From positions 31,853,804 through 31,917,803 of the forward strand of contig OY804579.1 in assembly GCA_963680875.1 (NCBI GenBank): 64,000 nucleotides of DNA. Reading direction: 5' to 3'. The notes beneath the pieces were generated by a model. It searched no databases, was not told where the DNA came from, and saw only the letters and a program-made list of their open reading frames with translations. The stretch is from Bathymodiolus brooksi (lineage: Eukaryota; Mollusca; Bivalvia; Mytilida; Modiolidae). The translations under genes were made by a program, and so were the position numbers. Below, one piece after another: positions 1-13,100 of this stretch; positions within the stretch are counted from its first letter, which is position 1; every line of letters starts with the position of its first letter.

Positions 1-78
1 ATTGGAATAACCTTCATCGGATACGCCCACAATCAAAAGATTGGAATAACATTCATCGGATACGCTCACAGTCAAAAG

Positions 79-195
79 ATTGGAATAACCTTCGTCGGAT
101 ATGCTCATAGTCAAAAGATTGGAATAAGCTTCATCGGTTATGCTCACAATCAAAAGATTGGAAAAACCTTCATCAGATACGTTCACAATTAAAAT
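79..195 (+). repeat. Three-monomer marker cassette (GTCGG / GGTTATG / AATATT)
   Basis: Three consecutive monomers carry linked variants: the first has TTCGTCGGATATGCTCATAG, the second AAGCTTCATCGGTTATGC, and the third GAAAAACC with CAGATACGTTC and ends AAAAT, so the junction reads AAAATATTGG (an SspI site, AATATT). The same ordered trio recurs dozens of times, for example near 3721, 6471, 8281, 13972, 20026, 25217, 28791, 35716, 45051 and 53452. In the minus frame it reads roughly NILTVNVSDEGFSNLLIVSITDEAYSNLL. The variants travel together, so the cassette rather than the single monomer is a unit of amplification. Confidence 0.9.
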
Positions 196-2551
196 ATTGG
201 AATAACCTTCATCGGATACGCTCACAGTCAAAAGATTGGAATAACCTTCATCGGATACGCTCACAGTCAAATGATTGGAATAACTTTCATCGGATACGCT
301 CACAGTCATAAGATTGGGATAACCTTCATCGGATACGCTCACAGTCAAACGATTGGAATAACCTTCATCGGATACGATCACAGTCAAACGATTGGAATAA
401 CCTTCATCGGATATGCTCAGTCAAAATATTGGAATAACCTTCATCGGATACGCTCACATTCAAAAGATTGGAATAACCTTCATCGGATACGCTCACAGTC
501 AAACGATTGGAATAACCTTCATCGGATACGCTCACAGTCAAACGATTGGAATAACCTTCATCAGATACGCTCACAGTCAAAAGATTGGAATAACCTTCAT
601 CGGATACGCTCAGAGTTAAAAGATTGGAATAACCTTCATCTGATACGCTCACAGTCAAAAGATTTGAATAACCTTCATCGGATACGCTCACAGTCAAAAG
701 ATTGGAATAACCTTCATCGGATACGCTCACAGTCAAACGATTGGAATAACCTTCATCGGATACGCTCACAGTCAAACGATTGGAATAACCTTCATCGGAT
801 ACGCTCACACTCAAAAGATTGGAATAAACTTCATCGATACGCTCACAGTTAAAAGATTGGAATAACCTTCGTCGGATATGCTCACAATCAAAAGATTGGA
901 AAAACCTTCATCAGATACGTTCACAGTTAAAATATTGGAATAACCTTCATCGGATACGCTCACAGTCAAAAGATTGGAATAACCTTCATCGGATACGCTC
1001 ACAGTCAAATGATTGGAATAACCTTCATCGGATTCGCTCAGTCAAAAGATTGGAATAACCTTCATCGGATACGCTCACAGTCAAAAGATTGGAATAACCT
1101 TCATCGGATATGCTCATTCAAAAGATTGGAATGACCTTCATCGGATACGCTCATTCAAAAGATTGGAATAACCTTCATCGGATACGCTCACAGTCAAAAG
1201 ATGGGAATAACCTTCATCGGATACGCTCACTGTTAAACGATTGGAATAACCTTCGTCGGATATGCTCACAATCAAAAGATTGGAAAAACCTTCATCAGAT
1301 ACGTTCACAGTTAAAATATTGGAATAACCTTCATCGGATACGCTCACAGTCAAAAGATTGGAATAACCTTCATCGGATACGCTCACAGTCAAATGATTGG
1401 AATAACCTTCATCGGATTCGCTCAGTCAAAAGATTGGAATAACCTTCATCGGATACGCTCACAGTCAAAAGATTGGAATAACCTTCATCGGATATGCTCA
1501 TTCAAAAGATTGGAATAACCTTCATCGGATACGCTCATTCAAAAGATTGGAATAACCTTCATCGGATACGCTCACAGTCAAAAGATGGGAATAACCTTCA
1601 TCGGATACGCTCACAGTCAAAAGATTGGAATAACCTTCATCGGATACGCTCATAGTCAAAAGATTGGAATAACCTTCATCGGATATGCTCATAGTCAAAA
1701 GATTGGAATAACCTTCATCGGATACGCTCACAGTCAAAAGATTGGAATAAGCTTCATCGGATACGCTCACTGTTAAACGATTGGAATAACCTTCATCGGA
1801 TATGCTCATAGTCAAAAGATTGGAATAACCTTCATCAGATACGTTCACAGTCAAAAGATGGGAAAACCTTCATCGGATACGCTCACAGTCAAATGATTGG
1901 AATAACCTTCATCGGATACGCTCACAGTCAAAAGATTGGAATAACCTTCATCGGATGCGCTCACAGTCAAAAGATTGTAATAACCTTCATCGGATATGCT
2001 CATTCAAAAGATTGGAATAATCTTCATCGGATACGCTCAGTCAAAAGATTGGAATAACCTTCATCGGATACGCTCACAGTCAAACGATTGGAATAAGCTT
2101 AATCGGATACGCTCACAGTCAAAAGATTGGAATAACCTTCATCAGATACGTTCACAGTCAAAAGATGGGAAAACCTTCATCGGATACGCTCACAGTCAAA
2201 CGATTGGAATAACCTTCATCGGATACGCTCACATTCAAACGATTGGAATAACTTTCATCGAATACGCTCACAGTCAAAAGATTGGAATAACCTTCATCGG
2301 ATACGCTCACAGTCAAATGATTGGAATAACCTTCATCGGATTCGCTCAGTCAAAAGATTGGAATAACCTTCATCGGATACGCTCACAGTCAAATGATTGG
2401 AATAACCTTCATCGAATACGCTCACAGTCAAACGATTGGAATAAGCTTAATCGGATACGCTCACAGTCAAAAGATTGGAATAACCTTCATCGGACACGCT
2501 CACAGTCAAACGATTGGAATAACCTTCATCGGATACGCTCACAGTCAAACG

Positions 2552-2587
2552 ATTGGAACCTTCATCGGATACGCTCACTGTCAAAAG
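2552..2587 (+). repeat. 36-bp deletion monomer
   Basis: The usual GGAATAACC is shortened to GGAACC, removing three bases and giving a 36-bp unit. Its partner in higher-order copy 2 (about 12805) has the same deletion, so it predates the duplication. Being a multiple of three it does not break the phase of the open frames, unlike the commoner 37-, 38- and 40-bp units. Confidence 0.9.
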
Positions 2588-4266
2588 ATAGGAACAACCT
2601 TCATCGGATACGTTCACAGTCAAACGATTGGAATAACCTTCATCGGATACGTTCACAGTCAAAAGATTGGAATAACCTTCATCGGATACCCTCACAGTCA
2701 AACGATTGGAATAACCTTCATCGGATACGCTCACATTCAAACGATTGGAATAACTTTCATCGAATACGCTCACAGTCAAAAGATTGGAATAACCTTCATC
2801 GGATACCTCAAAGTCAAACGATTGGAATAACCTTCATCGGATACGCTCACATTCAAACGATTGGAATAACTTTCATCGAATACGCTCACAGTTAAAAGAT
2901 TGGAATAACCTTCATCGGATACGCTCACAGTCAAATGATTGGAATAACCTTCATCGGATTCGCTCAGTCAAAAGATTGGAATAACCTTCATCGGATACGC
3001 TCACAGTCAAATGATTGGAATAACCTTCATCGGATTCGCTCAGTCAAAAGATTGGAATAACCTTCATCGGATATGCTCATTCAAAAGATTGGAATAACCT
3101 TCATCGGATACCCTCACAGTCAAAAGATTGGAATAACCTTCATCAGATACGTTCACAGTCAAAAGATGGGAAAACCTTCATCGGATACGCTCACAGTCAA
3201 ATGATTGGAATAACCTTCATCGGATACGCTCACAGTCAAAAGATTGGAATAACCTTCATCGGATGCGCTCACAGTCAAAAGATTGTAATAACCTTCATCG
3301 CATATGCTCATTCAAAAGATTGGAATAATCTTCATCGGATACGCTCAGTCAAAAGATTGGAATAACCTTCATCGGATACGCTCACAGTCAAACGATTGGA
3401 ATAAGCTTAATCGGATACGCTCACAGTCAAAAGATTGGAATAACCTTCATCGGACACGCTCACAGTCAAACGATTGGAATAACCTTCATCGGATACGCTC
3501 ACAGTCAAACGATTGGAATAACCTTCATCGGATACGCTCACTGTCAAAAGATAGGAATAACCTTCATCGGATACGCTCACAGTCAAACGATTGGAATAAC
3601 CTTCATCGGATACGTTCACAGTCAAAAGATTGGAATAACCTTCATCGGATACGCTCACAGTCAAAATATTAGGATAACCTTCATCAGATACGCTCACAGT
3701 CAAAAGATTGGAATAACCTTCGTCGGATATGCTCATAGTCAAAAGATTGGAATAAGCTTCATCGGTTATGCTCACAATCAAAAGATTGGAAAAACCTTCA
3801 TCAGATACGTTCACAGTTAAAATATTGGAATAACCTTCATCGGATACGCTCACAGTCAAAAGATTGGAATAACCTTCATCGGATACGCTCACAGTCAAAT
3901 GATTGGAATAACCTTCATCGGATTCGCTCAGTCAAAAGATTGGAATAACCTTCATCGGATACGCTCATAGTCAAAAGATTGGAATAAGCTTCATCGGTTA
4001 TGCTCACAATCAAAAGATTGGAAAAACCTTCATCAGATACGTTCACAGTTAAAATATTGGAATAACCTTCATCGGATACGCTCAGTCAAAAGATTGGAAT
4101 AACCTTCATCGGATATGCTCATTCAAAAGATTGGAATAACCTTCATCGGATACCCTCACAGTCAAAAGATTGAAATAACCTTCATCGGATACGCTCAGTC
4201 AAAAGATTGGAATAACCTTCATCGGATATGCTCATTCAAAAGATTGGAATAACCTTCATCGGATAC

Positions 4267-4274
4267 GTTCCCAG
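4267..4274 (+). repeat. GTTCCCAG landmark monomer (exemplar)
   Basis: A monomer with GTTCCCAG in place of GCTCACAG follows a 37-bp monomer ending ATATGCTCATTCAAAAG. The pair is one of the best landmarks of the array. It recurs near 8839, 14442, 26231, 28330, 29412, 32438, 34839, 36112, 38127, 40063, 42272, 43624, 45677, 47185, 50247, 52495, 54079, 59231, 60895 and 62479, with a TTTCCAG form at about 54420 and 62822. Most occurrences also share the following order GATTGG, AAACG, CAGCCAAAAG, AAGCTTCATCGG. Spacing between landmarks shows the local higher-order period directly. Confidence 0.9.
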
Positions 4275-5911
4275 TCAAAAGAATGGAATAACCTTCATCG
4301 GATACGCTCACAGTCAAACGATTGGAATAACCTTCATCGGATACGCTCACAGCCAAAAGATTGGAATAAGCTTCATCGGATACGCTCATAGTCAAAAGAT
4401 TGGAATAAGCTTAATCGGATACGCTCACAGTCAAAAGATTGGAATAATCTTCATCGGATACGCTCACAGTCAAAAGATTGGAATAACCTTCATCAGATAC
4501 GCTTCACAGTCAACAGATCGGAATAACCTTCATCGGATACGCTCACAGTCAAAAGTTTGGAATAACCTTCATCGGATACGCTCACAGTCAAAAGATTGGA
4601 ATAACCTTCATCGGATATGCTCATAGTCAAAGGATTGGAATAACCTTCATCGGATATGCTCACAGTCAAAAGATTGGAATAACCTTCATCGGATATGCTC
4701 AGTTAAAAGATTGGAATAACCTTCATCAGATACGTTCACAGTCCAAGGATTGGAATAAACTTCATCGGATACGCTCACAGTCAAAAGATTGGGATAACCT
4801 TCATCAGATACGCACACAGTCAAACGATTGGAATAACCTTCATCGGATACGCTCACAGTCAAAAGATTTGAATAACCTTCATCGGATACGCTCACAGTAA
4901 AAAAATTGGAATAACCTTCATCGGATACGCTCACAGTCAAAAGATTGGAATAACCTTCATCGGATACGGTCACAGTCAAAAGATTGGAATAACATTCATC
5001 GGATACGCTCACATCAAACGATTGGAATAACCTTCATCGGATACGCTCACAGTCAAACCATTGGAATAACCTTCATCGGATACGCTCACAGTCAAAAGAT
5101 TGGAATAACCTTCATCTGATACGGTCACAGTCAAAAGATTGGAATAATCTTCATCGGATACGCTCACAGTCAAAAGATTGGAATAACCTTCATCGGATAT
5201 GCTCACAGTCAAACGATTGGAATAACCTTCATCGGATACGCCCACAGTCAAACGATTGGAATAACCTTCATCGGATACGCTCACAGTCAAAAGATTGGAA
5301 TAACCTTCATCGGATACGCTCACAGTCAAACGATTGGAATAACCTTCATCGGATACGTTCACAGTCAAAAGATTGGAATAACCTTCATCGGATACGCTCA
5401 GTCAAAAGATTGGAATAACCTTCATCTGATACGCTCACAGTCAAAAGATTGGAATAACCTTCATCGGATACGCTCACAGTCAAAAGATTGGAATAACCTT
5501 CATCGGATACCCTCACAGTCAAACGATTGGAATAACCTTCATCGGATATGCTCATAGTCAAAAGATTGGAATAACCTTCATCGGATATGCTCACAGTCAA
5601 AAGATTGGAATAACCTTCATCGGATATGCTCAGTTAAAAGATTGGAATAATCTTCATCAGATACGTTCACAGTCCAAGGATTGGAATAACCTTCATCGGA
5701 TACGCTCACAGTCAAAAGATTGGGATAACCTTCATCAGATACGCTCACAGTCAAACGATTGGAATAACCTTCATCGGATACGCTCAGTCAAAAGATTTGA
5801 ATAACCTTCATCGGATACGCTCACAGTAAAAAAATTGGAATAACCTTCATCGGATACGCTCACAGTCAAACCATTGGAATAACCTTCATCGGATACGCTC
5901 ACAGTCAAAAG

Positions 5912-5950
5912 ATTGGAATAACCTTCATCGGATACGCTCACAGTCAAAAG
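5912..5950 (+). repeat. Exemplar consensus monomer
   Basis: This is one exact copy of the 39-bp consensus and serves as the phase reference: position 1 is the A of ATTGG and position 39 the last G of CAAAAG. In this phase the plus strand reads IGITFIGYAHSQK. One base upstream (starting GAT TGG) it reads DWNNLHRIRSQSK. The third plus frame meets TAA in GGAATAACC. On the minus strand one frame reads LLTVSVSDEGYSN and the other two contain TGA. Three of the six frames are therefore open by chance of composition, with no implication of coding. Confidence 0.97.
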
Positions 5951-8430
5951 ATTGGAATAACCTTCATCGGATATGCTCACAGTCAAACGATTGGAATAAC
6001 CTTCATCGGATACGCCCACAGTCAAACGATTGGAATAACCTTCATCGGATACGCTCACAGTCAAAAGATTGGAATAACCTTCATCGGATACGCTCACAGT
6101 CAAACGATTGGAATAACCTTCATCGGATACGTTCACAGTCAAAAGATTGGAATAACCTTCATCGGATACGCTCAGTCAAAAGATTGGAATAACCTTCATC
6201 TGATACGTTCACAGTCAAAAGATTGGAATAACCTTCATCGGATACGCTCACAGTCAAAAGATTGGAATAACCTTCATCGGATACCCTCACAGTCAAACGA
6301 TTGGAATAACCTTCATCGGATACGCTCACAGTCAAACGATTGGAATAACCTTCATCGAATACGCTCACAGTCAAAAGATTGGAATAACCTTCATCGGATA
6401 CGCCCATAATCAAAAGATTGGAATAACATTCATCGGATACGCTCACAGTCAAAAGATTGGAATAACCTTCGTCGGATATGCTCATAGTCAAAAGATTGGA
6501 ATAAGCTTCATCGGTTATGCTTACAATCAAAAGATTGGAAAAATCTTCATCAGATACGTTCACAGTTAAAATATCGGAATAACCTTCATCGGATACGCTC
6601 ACAGTCAAAAGATTGGAATAACCTTCATCGGATACACTCACAGTCAAATGATTGGAATAACCTTCATCGGATTCGCTCAGTCAAAAGATTGGCATAACCT
6701 TCATCGGATACGCTCACAGTCAAAAGATTGGAATAACCTTCATCGGATACGCTCACAGTCAAATGATTGGAATAACCTTCATCGGATTCGCTCAGTCAAA
6801 ATATTGGAATAACCTTCATTGGATACGTTCCCAGTTAAAAGATTGGAATAACCTTCATCGAATACGCTCACAGTCAAACGATTGGAATAAACTTCATCGG
6901 ATACGATCACAGCCAAAAGATTGGAATAAGCTTCATCGGATACGCTCACAGTCAAAAGATTGGAATAAGCTTAATCGGATACGCTCACAGTCAAAAGATT
7001 GGAATAATCTTCATCGGATACGCTCACAGTCAAAAGATTGAAATAACCTTCATCAGATACTCTTCACAGTCAACAGATTGGAATAACCTTCATCGGATAC
7101 GCTCACAGTCAAAAGATTGGAATAACCTTCATCGGATACGCTCACAGTCAAAAGATTGGAATAACCTTCATCGGATATGCTCATAGTCAAACGATTGGAA
7201 TAACCTTCATCGGATATGCTCACAGTCAAAAGATTGGAATAACCTTCATCGGATATGCTCAGTCAAAAGATTGGAATAACCTTCATCGGATACCCTCACA
7301 GTCAAAAGATTGGAATAACCTTCATCGGATACGCTCAACGTCAAAAGATTGGGATAACCTTCATCGGATACGGTCACAGTCAAAAGATTGGAATAACATT
7401 CATCGGATACGCTCACAGTCAAACGATTGGAATAACCTTCATCAGATACGCTCACAGTCAAACGATTGGAATAACCTTCATCGGATACGCTCACAGTCAA
7501 AAGATTGGAATAACCTTCATCGGATACGCCCACAGTCAAAAGATTGGAATAACCTTCATCGGATATGCTCATTCAAAAGATTGGAATAATCTTCATCGGA
7601 TACGCTCAGTCAAAAGATTGGAATAAACTTCATCGGATACGCTCACAGTCAAACGATTGGAATAAGCTTCATCGGATACGCTCACAGTCAAAAGATTGGA
7701 ATAAGCTTAATCGGATACGCTCACAGTCAAAAGATTGGAATAACCTTCATCGGATACGCTCACAGTCAAAAAATTGGAATAACCTTCATCTGATACGCTC
7801 ACAGTCAAACGATTGGAATAACCTTCATCGGATACGTTCACAGTCAAAAGATTGGAATAACCTTCATCGGATACGCTCAGTCAAAAGATTGGAATAACCT
7901 TCATCTGATACGCTCACAGTCAAAAGATTGGAATAACCTTCATCGGATACGCTCACAGTCAAAAGATTGGAATAACCTTCATCGGATACCCTCACAGTCA
8001 AACGATTGGAATAACCTTCATCGGATACGCTCACAGTCAAACGATTGGAATAACCTTCATCGAATACTCTCACAGTCAAAAGATTGGAATAAGCTTAATC
8101 GGATACGCCCACAATCAAAAGATTGGAATAACATTCATCGGATACGCTCACCGTCAAAAGATTGGAATAACCTTCGTCGGATATGCTCATAGTCAAAAGA
8201 TTGGAATAAGCTTCATCGGTTATGCTCACAATCAAAAGATTTGAATAACATTCATCGGATACGCTCACAGTCAAAAGATTGGAATAACCTTCGTCGGATA
8301 TGCTCATAGTCAAAAGATTGGAATAAGCTTCATCGGTTATGCTCACAATCAAAAGATTGGAAAAACCTTCATCAGATACGTTCACAGTTAAAATATTGGA
8401 ATAACCTTCATCGGATACGCTCACAGTCAA

Positions 8431-10137
8431 AAGATTGGAATAACCTTCATCGGATACGCTCACAGTCAAATGATTGGAATAACCTTCATCGGATTCGCTC
8501 AGTCAAAAGATTGGAATAACCTTCATCGGATACGCTCATAGTCAAAAGATTGGAATAAGCTTCATCGGTTATGCTCACAATCAAAAGATTGGAAAAACCT
8601 TCATCAGATACGTTCACAGTTAAAATATTGGAATAACCTTCATCGGATACGCTCACAGTCAAAAGATTGGAATAACCTTCATCGGATATGCTCATTCAAA
8701 AGATTGGAATAACCTTCATCGGATACCCTCACAGTCAAAAGATTGGAATAACCTTCATCGGATACGCTCAGTCAAAAGATTAGAATAACCTTCATCGAAT
8801 ATGCTCATTCAAAAGATTGGAATAACCTTCATCGGATACGTTCCCAGTCAAAAGATTGGAATAACCTTCATCGGATACGCTCACAGTCAAACGATTGGAA
8901 TAACCTTCATCGGATACGATCACAGTCAAACGATTGGAATAACCTTCATCGGATATGCTCAGTCAAAATATTGGAATAACCTTCATCGGATACGCTCACA
9001 GTCAAAAGATTGGAATAACCTTCATCGGATACGCTCACAGTCAAACGATTGGAATAACCTTCATCGGATACGCTCACAGTCAAACGATTGGAATAACCTT
9101 CATCAGACACGCTCACAATCAAACGATTGGAATAACCTTCTTCGGATACGCTCACAGTCAAACGATTGGAATAACCTTCATCGGATACGCTCACACTCAA
9201 AAGATTGGAATAAACTTCATCGATACGCCCACAGTTAAAAGATTGGAATAACCTTCGTCGGATATGCTCACAATCAAAAGATTGGAAAAACCTTCATCAG
9301 ATACGTTCACAGTTAAAATATTGGAATAACCTTCATCGGATACGCTCACAGTCAAAAGATTGGAATAACCTTCATCGGATACGCTCACAGTCAAATGATT
9401 GGAATAACCTTCATCGGATTCGCTCAGTCAAAGGATTGGAATAACCTTAATCGGATACGCTCACAGTCAAAAGATTGGAATAATCTTCATCGGATACGCT
9501 CACAGTCAAAAGATTAGAATAACCTTCATCAAATGCGCTTCACAGTCAAAAGATTGGAATAACCTTCATCGGATACGCTCAGAGTCAAAAGATTGGAATA
9601 ACCTTCATCGGATACGCTCACAGTCAAACGATTGGAATAACCTTCATCGGATACGCTCACAGCCAAAAGATTGGAAAAAGCTTCATCGGATACGCTCACA
9701 GTCAAAAGATTGGAATAAGCTTAATCGGATTCGCTCACGTTCAAAAGATTGGAATAACATTCATCGGATACGCTCACAGTCAAAAGATTGGAATAACCGT
9801 CGTCGGATATGCTCATAGTCAAAAGATTGGAATAAGCTTCATCGGTTATGCTCACAATCAAAAGATTGGAAAAACCTTCATCAGATACGTTCACAATTAA
9901 AATATTGGAATAACCTTCATCGAATACGCTCACAGTCAAAAGATTGGAATAACCTTCATCGGATACGCTCACAGTCAAAAGATTGGAATAACCTTCATCG
10001 GATACGCTCACAGTCAAAAGATTGGAATAACCTTCATCGGATACCCTCACAGTCAAACGATTGGAATAATCTTCATCGGATACGCTAACATTCAAACGAT
10101 TGGAATAACCTTCATCGAATACGCTCACAGTCAAAAG
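8431..10137 (+). repeat. Patchwork interval between A copies
   Basis: There is no gene here; it is all 39-bp monomers. About 8435-8935 matches about 25826-26326 (offset 17,391). About 8940-9400 is a shortened relative of about 400-1010, with the same 38-bp monomer TTCATCGATACG and the same run into the AATATT cassette. About 9730-10137 repeats the marker trio and leads into copy A2. One monomer near 9796 has the private change AACCGTCGTCGG. The interval looks assembled from pieces found elsewhere in the window. Confidence 0.75.
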
Positions 10138-13100
10138 ATTGGAATAACCTTCATCGGATACGCCCACAATCAAAAGATTGGAATAACATTCATCGGATAC
10201 GCTCACAGTCAAAAGATTGGAATAACCTTCGTCGGATATGCTCATAGTCAAAAGATTGGAATAAGCTTCATCGGTTATGCTCACAATCAAAAGATTGGAA
10301 AAACCTTCATCAGATACGTTCACAATTAAAATATTGGAATAACCTTCATCGGATACGCTCACAGTCAAAAGATTGGAATAACCTTCATCGGATACGCTCA
10401 CAGTCAAATGATTGGAATAACTTTCATCGGATACGCTCACAGTCATAAGATTGGGATAACCTTCATCGGATACGCTCACAGTCAAACGATTGGAATAACC
10501 TTCATCGGATACGATCACAGTCAAACGATTGGAATAACCTTCATCGGATATGCTCAGTCAAAATATTGGAATAACCTTCATCGGATACGCTCACATTCAA
10601 AAGATTGGAATAACCTTCATCGGATACGCTCACAGTCAAACGATTGGAATAACCTTCATCGGATACGCTCACAGTCAAACGATTGGAATAACCTTCATCA
10701 GATACGCTCACAGTCAAAAGATTGGAATAACCTTCATCGGATACGCTCAGAGTTAAAAGATTGGAATAACCTTCATCTGATACGCTCACAGTCAAAAGAT
10801 TTGAATAACCTTCATCGGATACGCTCACAGTCAAAAGATTGGAATAACCTTCATCGGATACGCTCACAGTCAAACGATTGGAATAACCTTCATCGGATAC
10901 GCTCACAGTCAAACGATTGGAATAACCTTCATCGGATACGCTCACACTCAAAAGATTGGAATAAACTTCATCGATACGCTCACAGTTAAAAGATTGGAAT
11001 AACCTTCGTCGGATATGCTCACAATCAAAAGATTGGAAAAACCTTCATCAGATACGTTCACAGTTAAAATATTGGAATAACCTTCATCGGATACGCTCAC
11101 AGTCAAAAGATTGGAATAACCTTCATTGGATACGCTCACAGTCAAATGATTGGAATAACCTTCATCGGATTCGCTCAGTCAAAAGATTGGAATAACCTTC
11201 ATCGGATACGCTCACAGTCAAAAGATTGGAATAACCTTCATCGGATATGCTCATTCAAAAGATTGGAATAACCTTCATCGGATACGCTCATTCAAAAGAT
11301 TGGAATAACCTTCATCGGATACGCTCACAGTCAAAAGATGGGAATAACCTTCATCGGATACGCTCACTGTTAAACGATTGGAATAACCTTCGTCGGATAT
11401 GCTCACAATCAAAAGATTGGAAAAACCTTCATCAGATACGTTCACAGTTAAAATATTGGAATAACCTTCATCGGATACGCTCACAGTCAAAAGATTGGAA
11501 TAACCTTCATCGGATACGCTCACAGTCAAATGATTGGAATAACCTTCATCGGATTCGCTCAGTCAAAAGATTGGAATAACCTTCATCGGATACGCTCACA
11601 GTCAAAAGATTGGAATAACCTTCATCGGATATGCTCATTCAAAAGATTGGAATAACCTTCATCGGATACGCTCATTCAAAAGATTGGAATAACCTTCATC
11701 GGATACGCTCACAGTCAAAAGATGGGAATAACCTTCATCGGATACGCTCACAGTCAAAAGATTGGAATAACCTTCATCGGATACGCTCATAGTCAAAAGA
11801 TTGGAATAACCTTCATCGGATATGCTCATAGTCAAAAGATTGGAATAACCTTCATCGGATACGCTCACAGTCAAAAGATTGGAATAAGCTTCATCGGATA
11901 CGCTCACTGTTAAACGATTGGAATAACCTTCATCGGATATGCTCATAGTCAAAAGATTGGAATAACCTTCATCAGATACGTTCACAGTCAAAAGATGGGA
12001 AAACCTTCATCGGATACGCTCACAGTCAAATGATTGGAATAACCTTCATCGGATACGCTCACAGTCAAAAGATTGGAATAACCTTCATCGGATGCGCTCA
12101 CAGTCAAAAGATTGTAATAACCTTCATCGGATATGCTCATTCAAAAGATTGGAATAATCTTCATCGGATACGCTCAGTCAAAAGATTGGAATAACCTTCA
12201 TCGGATACGCTCACTGTTAAACGATTGGAATAACCTTCATCGGATATGCTCATAGTCAAAAGATTGGAATAACCTTCATCAGATACGTTCACAGTCAAAA
12301 GATGGGAAAACCTTCATCGGATACGCTCACAGTCAAACGATTGGAATAAGCTTAATCGGATACGCTCACAGTCAAAAGATTGGAATAACCTTCATCAGAT
12401 ACGTTCACAGTCAAAAGATGGGAAAACCTTCATCGGATACGCTCACAGTCAAACGATTGGAATAACCTTCATCGGATACGCTCACATTCAAACGATTGGA
12501 ATAACTTTCATCGAATACGCTCACAGTCAAAAGATTGGAATAACCTTCATCGGATACGCTCACAGTCAAATGATTGGAATAACCTTCATCGGATTCGCTC
12601 AGTCAAAAGATTGGAATAACCTTCATCGGATACGCTCACAGTCAAATGATTGGAATAACCTTCATCGAATACGCTCACAGTCAAACGATTGGAATAAGCT
12701 TAATCGGATACGCTCACAGTCAAAAGATTGAAATAACCTTCATCGGACACGCTCACAGTCAAACGATTGGAATAACCTTCATCGGATACGCTCACAGTCA
12801 AACGATTGGAACCTTCATCGGATACGCTCACTGTCAAAAGATAGGAACAACCTTCATCGGATACGTTCACAGTCAAACGATTGGAATAACCTTCATCGGA
12901 TACGTTCACAGTCAAAAGATTGGAATAACCTTCATCGGATACCCTCACAGTCAAACGATTGGAATAACCTTCATCGGATACGCTCACATTCAAACGATTG
13001 GAATAACTTTCATCGAATACGCTCACAGTCAAAAGATTGGAATAACCTTCATCGGATACCTCAAAGTCAAACGATTGGAATAACCTTCATCGGATACGCT

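Larger units (their letters stand above)
1..8430 (+). repeat. Higher-order repeat A, copy 1 (5' truncated by window)
   Basis: The order of monomer variants here is repeated from 10138 onward. The offset is 10,137 bp over about the first 2 kb, 10,253 bp to about 4.1 kb and 10,175 bp to the end. Within matched parts I noticed only about ten single-base differences, far fewer than between neighbouring monomers. Examples are GGAATGACC at about 1127 against GGAATAACC in copy 2, and CTCACAG at about 5938 against CTCATAG. The match is already present at base 1, so the unit probably begins upstream. It stops near 8430, where copy 1 has GTCAAAAG and copy 2 has GTCAAACG. Confidence 0.88.

Noticed and set aside
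1996..2895. Open frame of 299 codons on the plus strand (the longest), and similar long frames at 32362-33174, 26911-27681, 54381-55127 and 62783-63529
   Set aside because: They are runs of 13-residue repeats read from the 39-bp monomer, switch between the two open plus frames at 37-bp monomers, begin at chance ATG codons created by ATATGCTC or AAATGATTGG variants, and overlap equally open minus-strand frames. There is no non-repeat domain, signal peptide or ribosome-binding context.
4480..4530. The GCTTCACAGTCAACAGATCGG stretch as a possible unique insertion or regulatory site
   Set aside because: It is a 40-bp monomer with one extra T followed by a monomer with CAACAGATCGG, and the same pair recurs in more than ten places in equivalent positions of the higher-order blocks.
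9721..10524. Minus-strand open frame of 267 codons with SVSDEGYSNLLTV repeats, and similar ones at 29792-30553, 30646-31329 and 40443-41126
   Set aside because: Same by-product of a stop-free monomer frame. Most end in TERIR or TEHIR exactly where a 37-bp monomer shifts the phase. Common variants are replacements, which does not fit selection on a protein.
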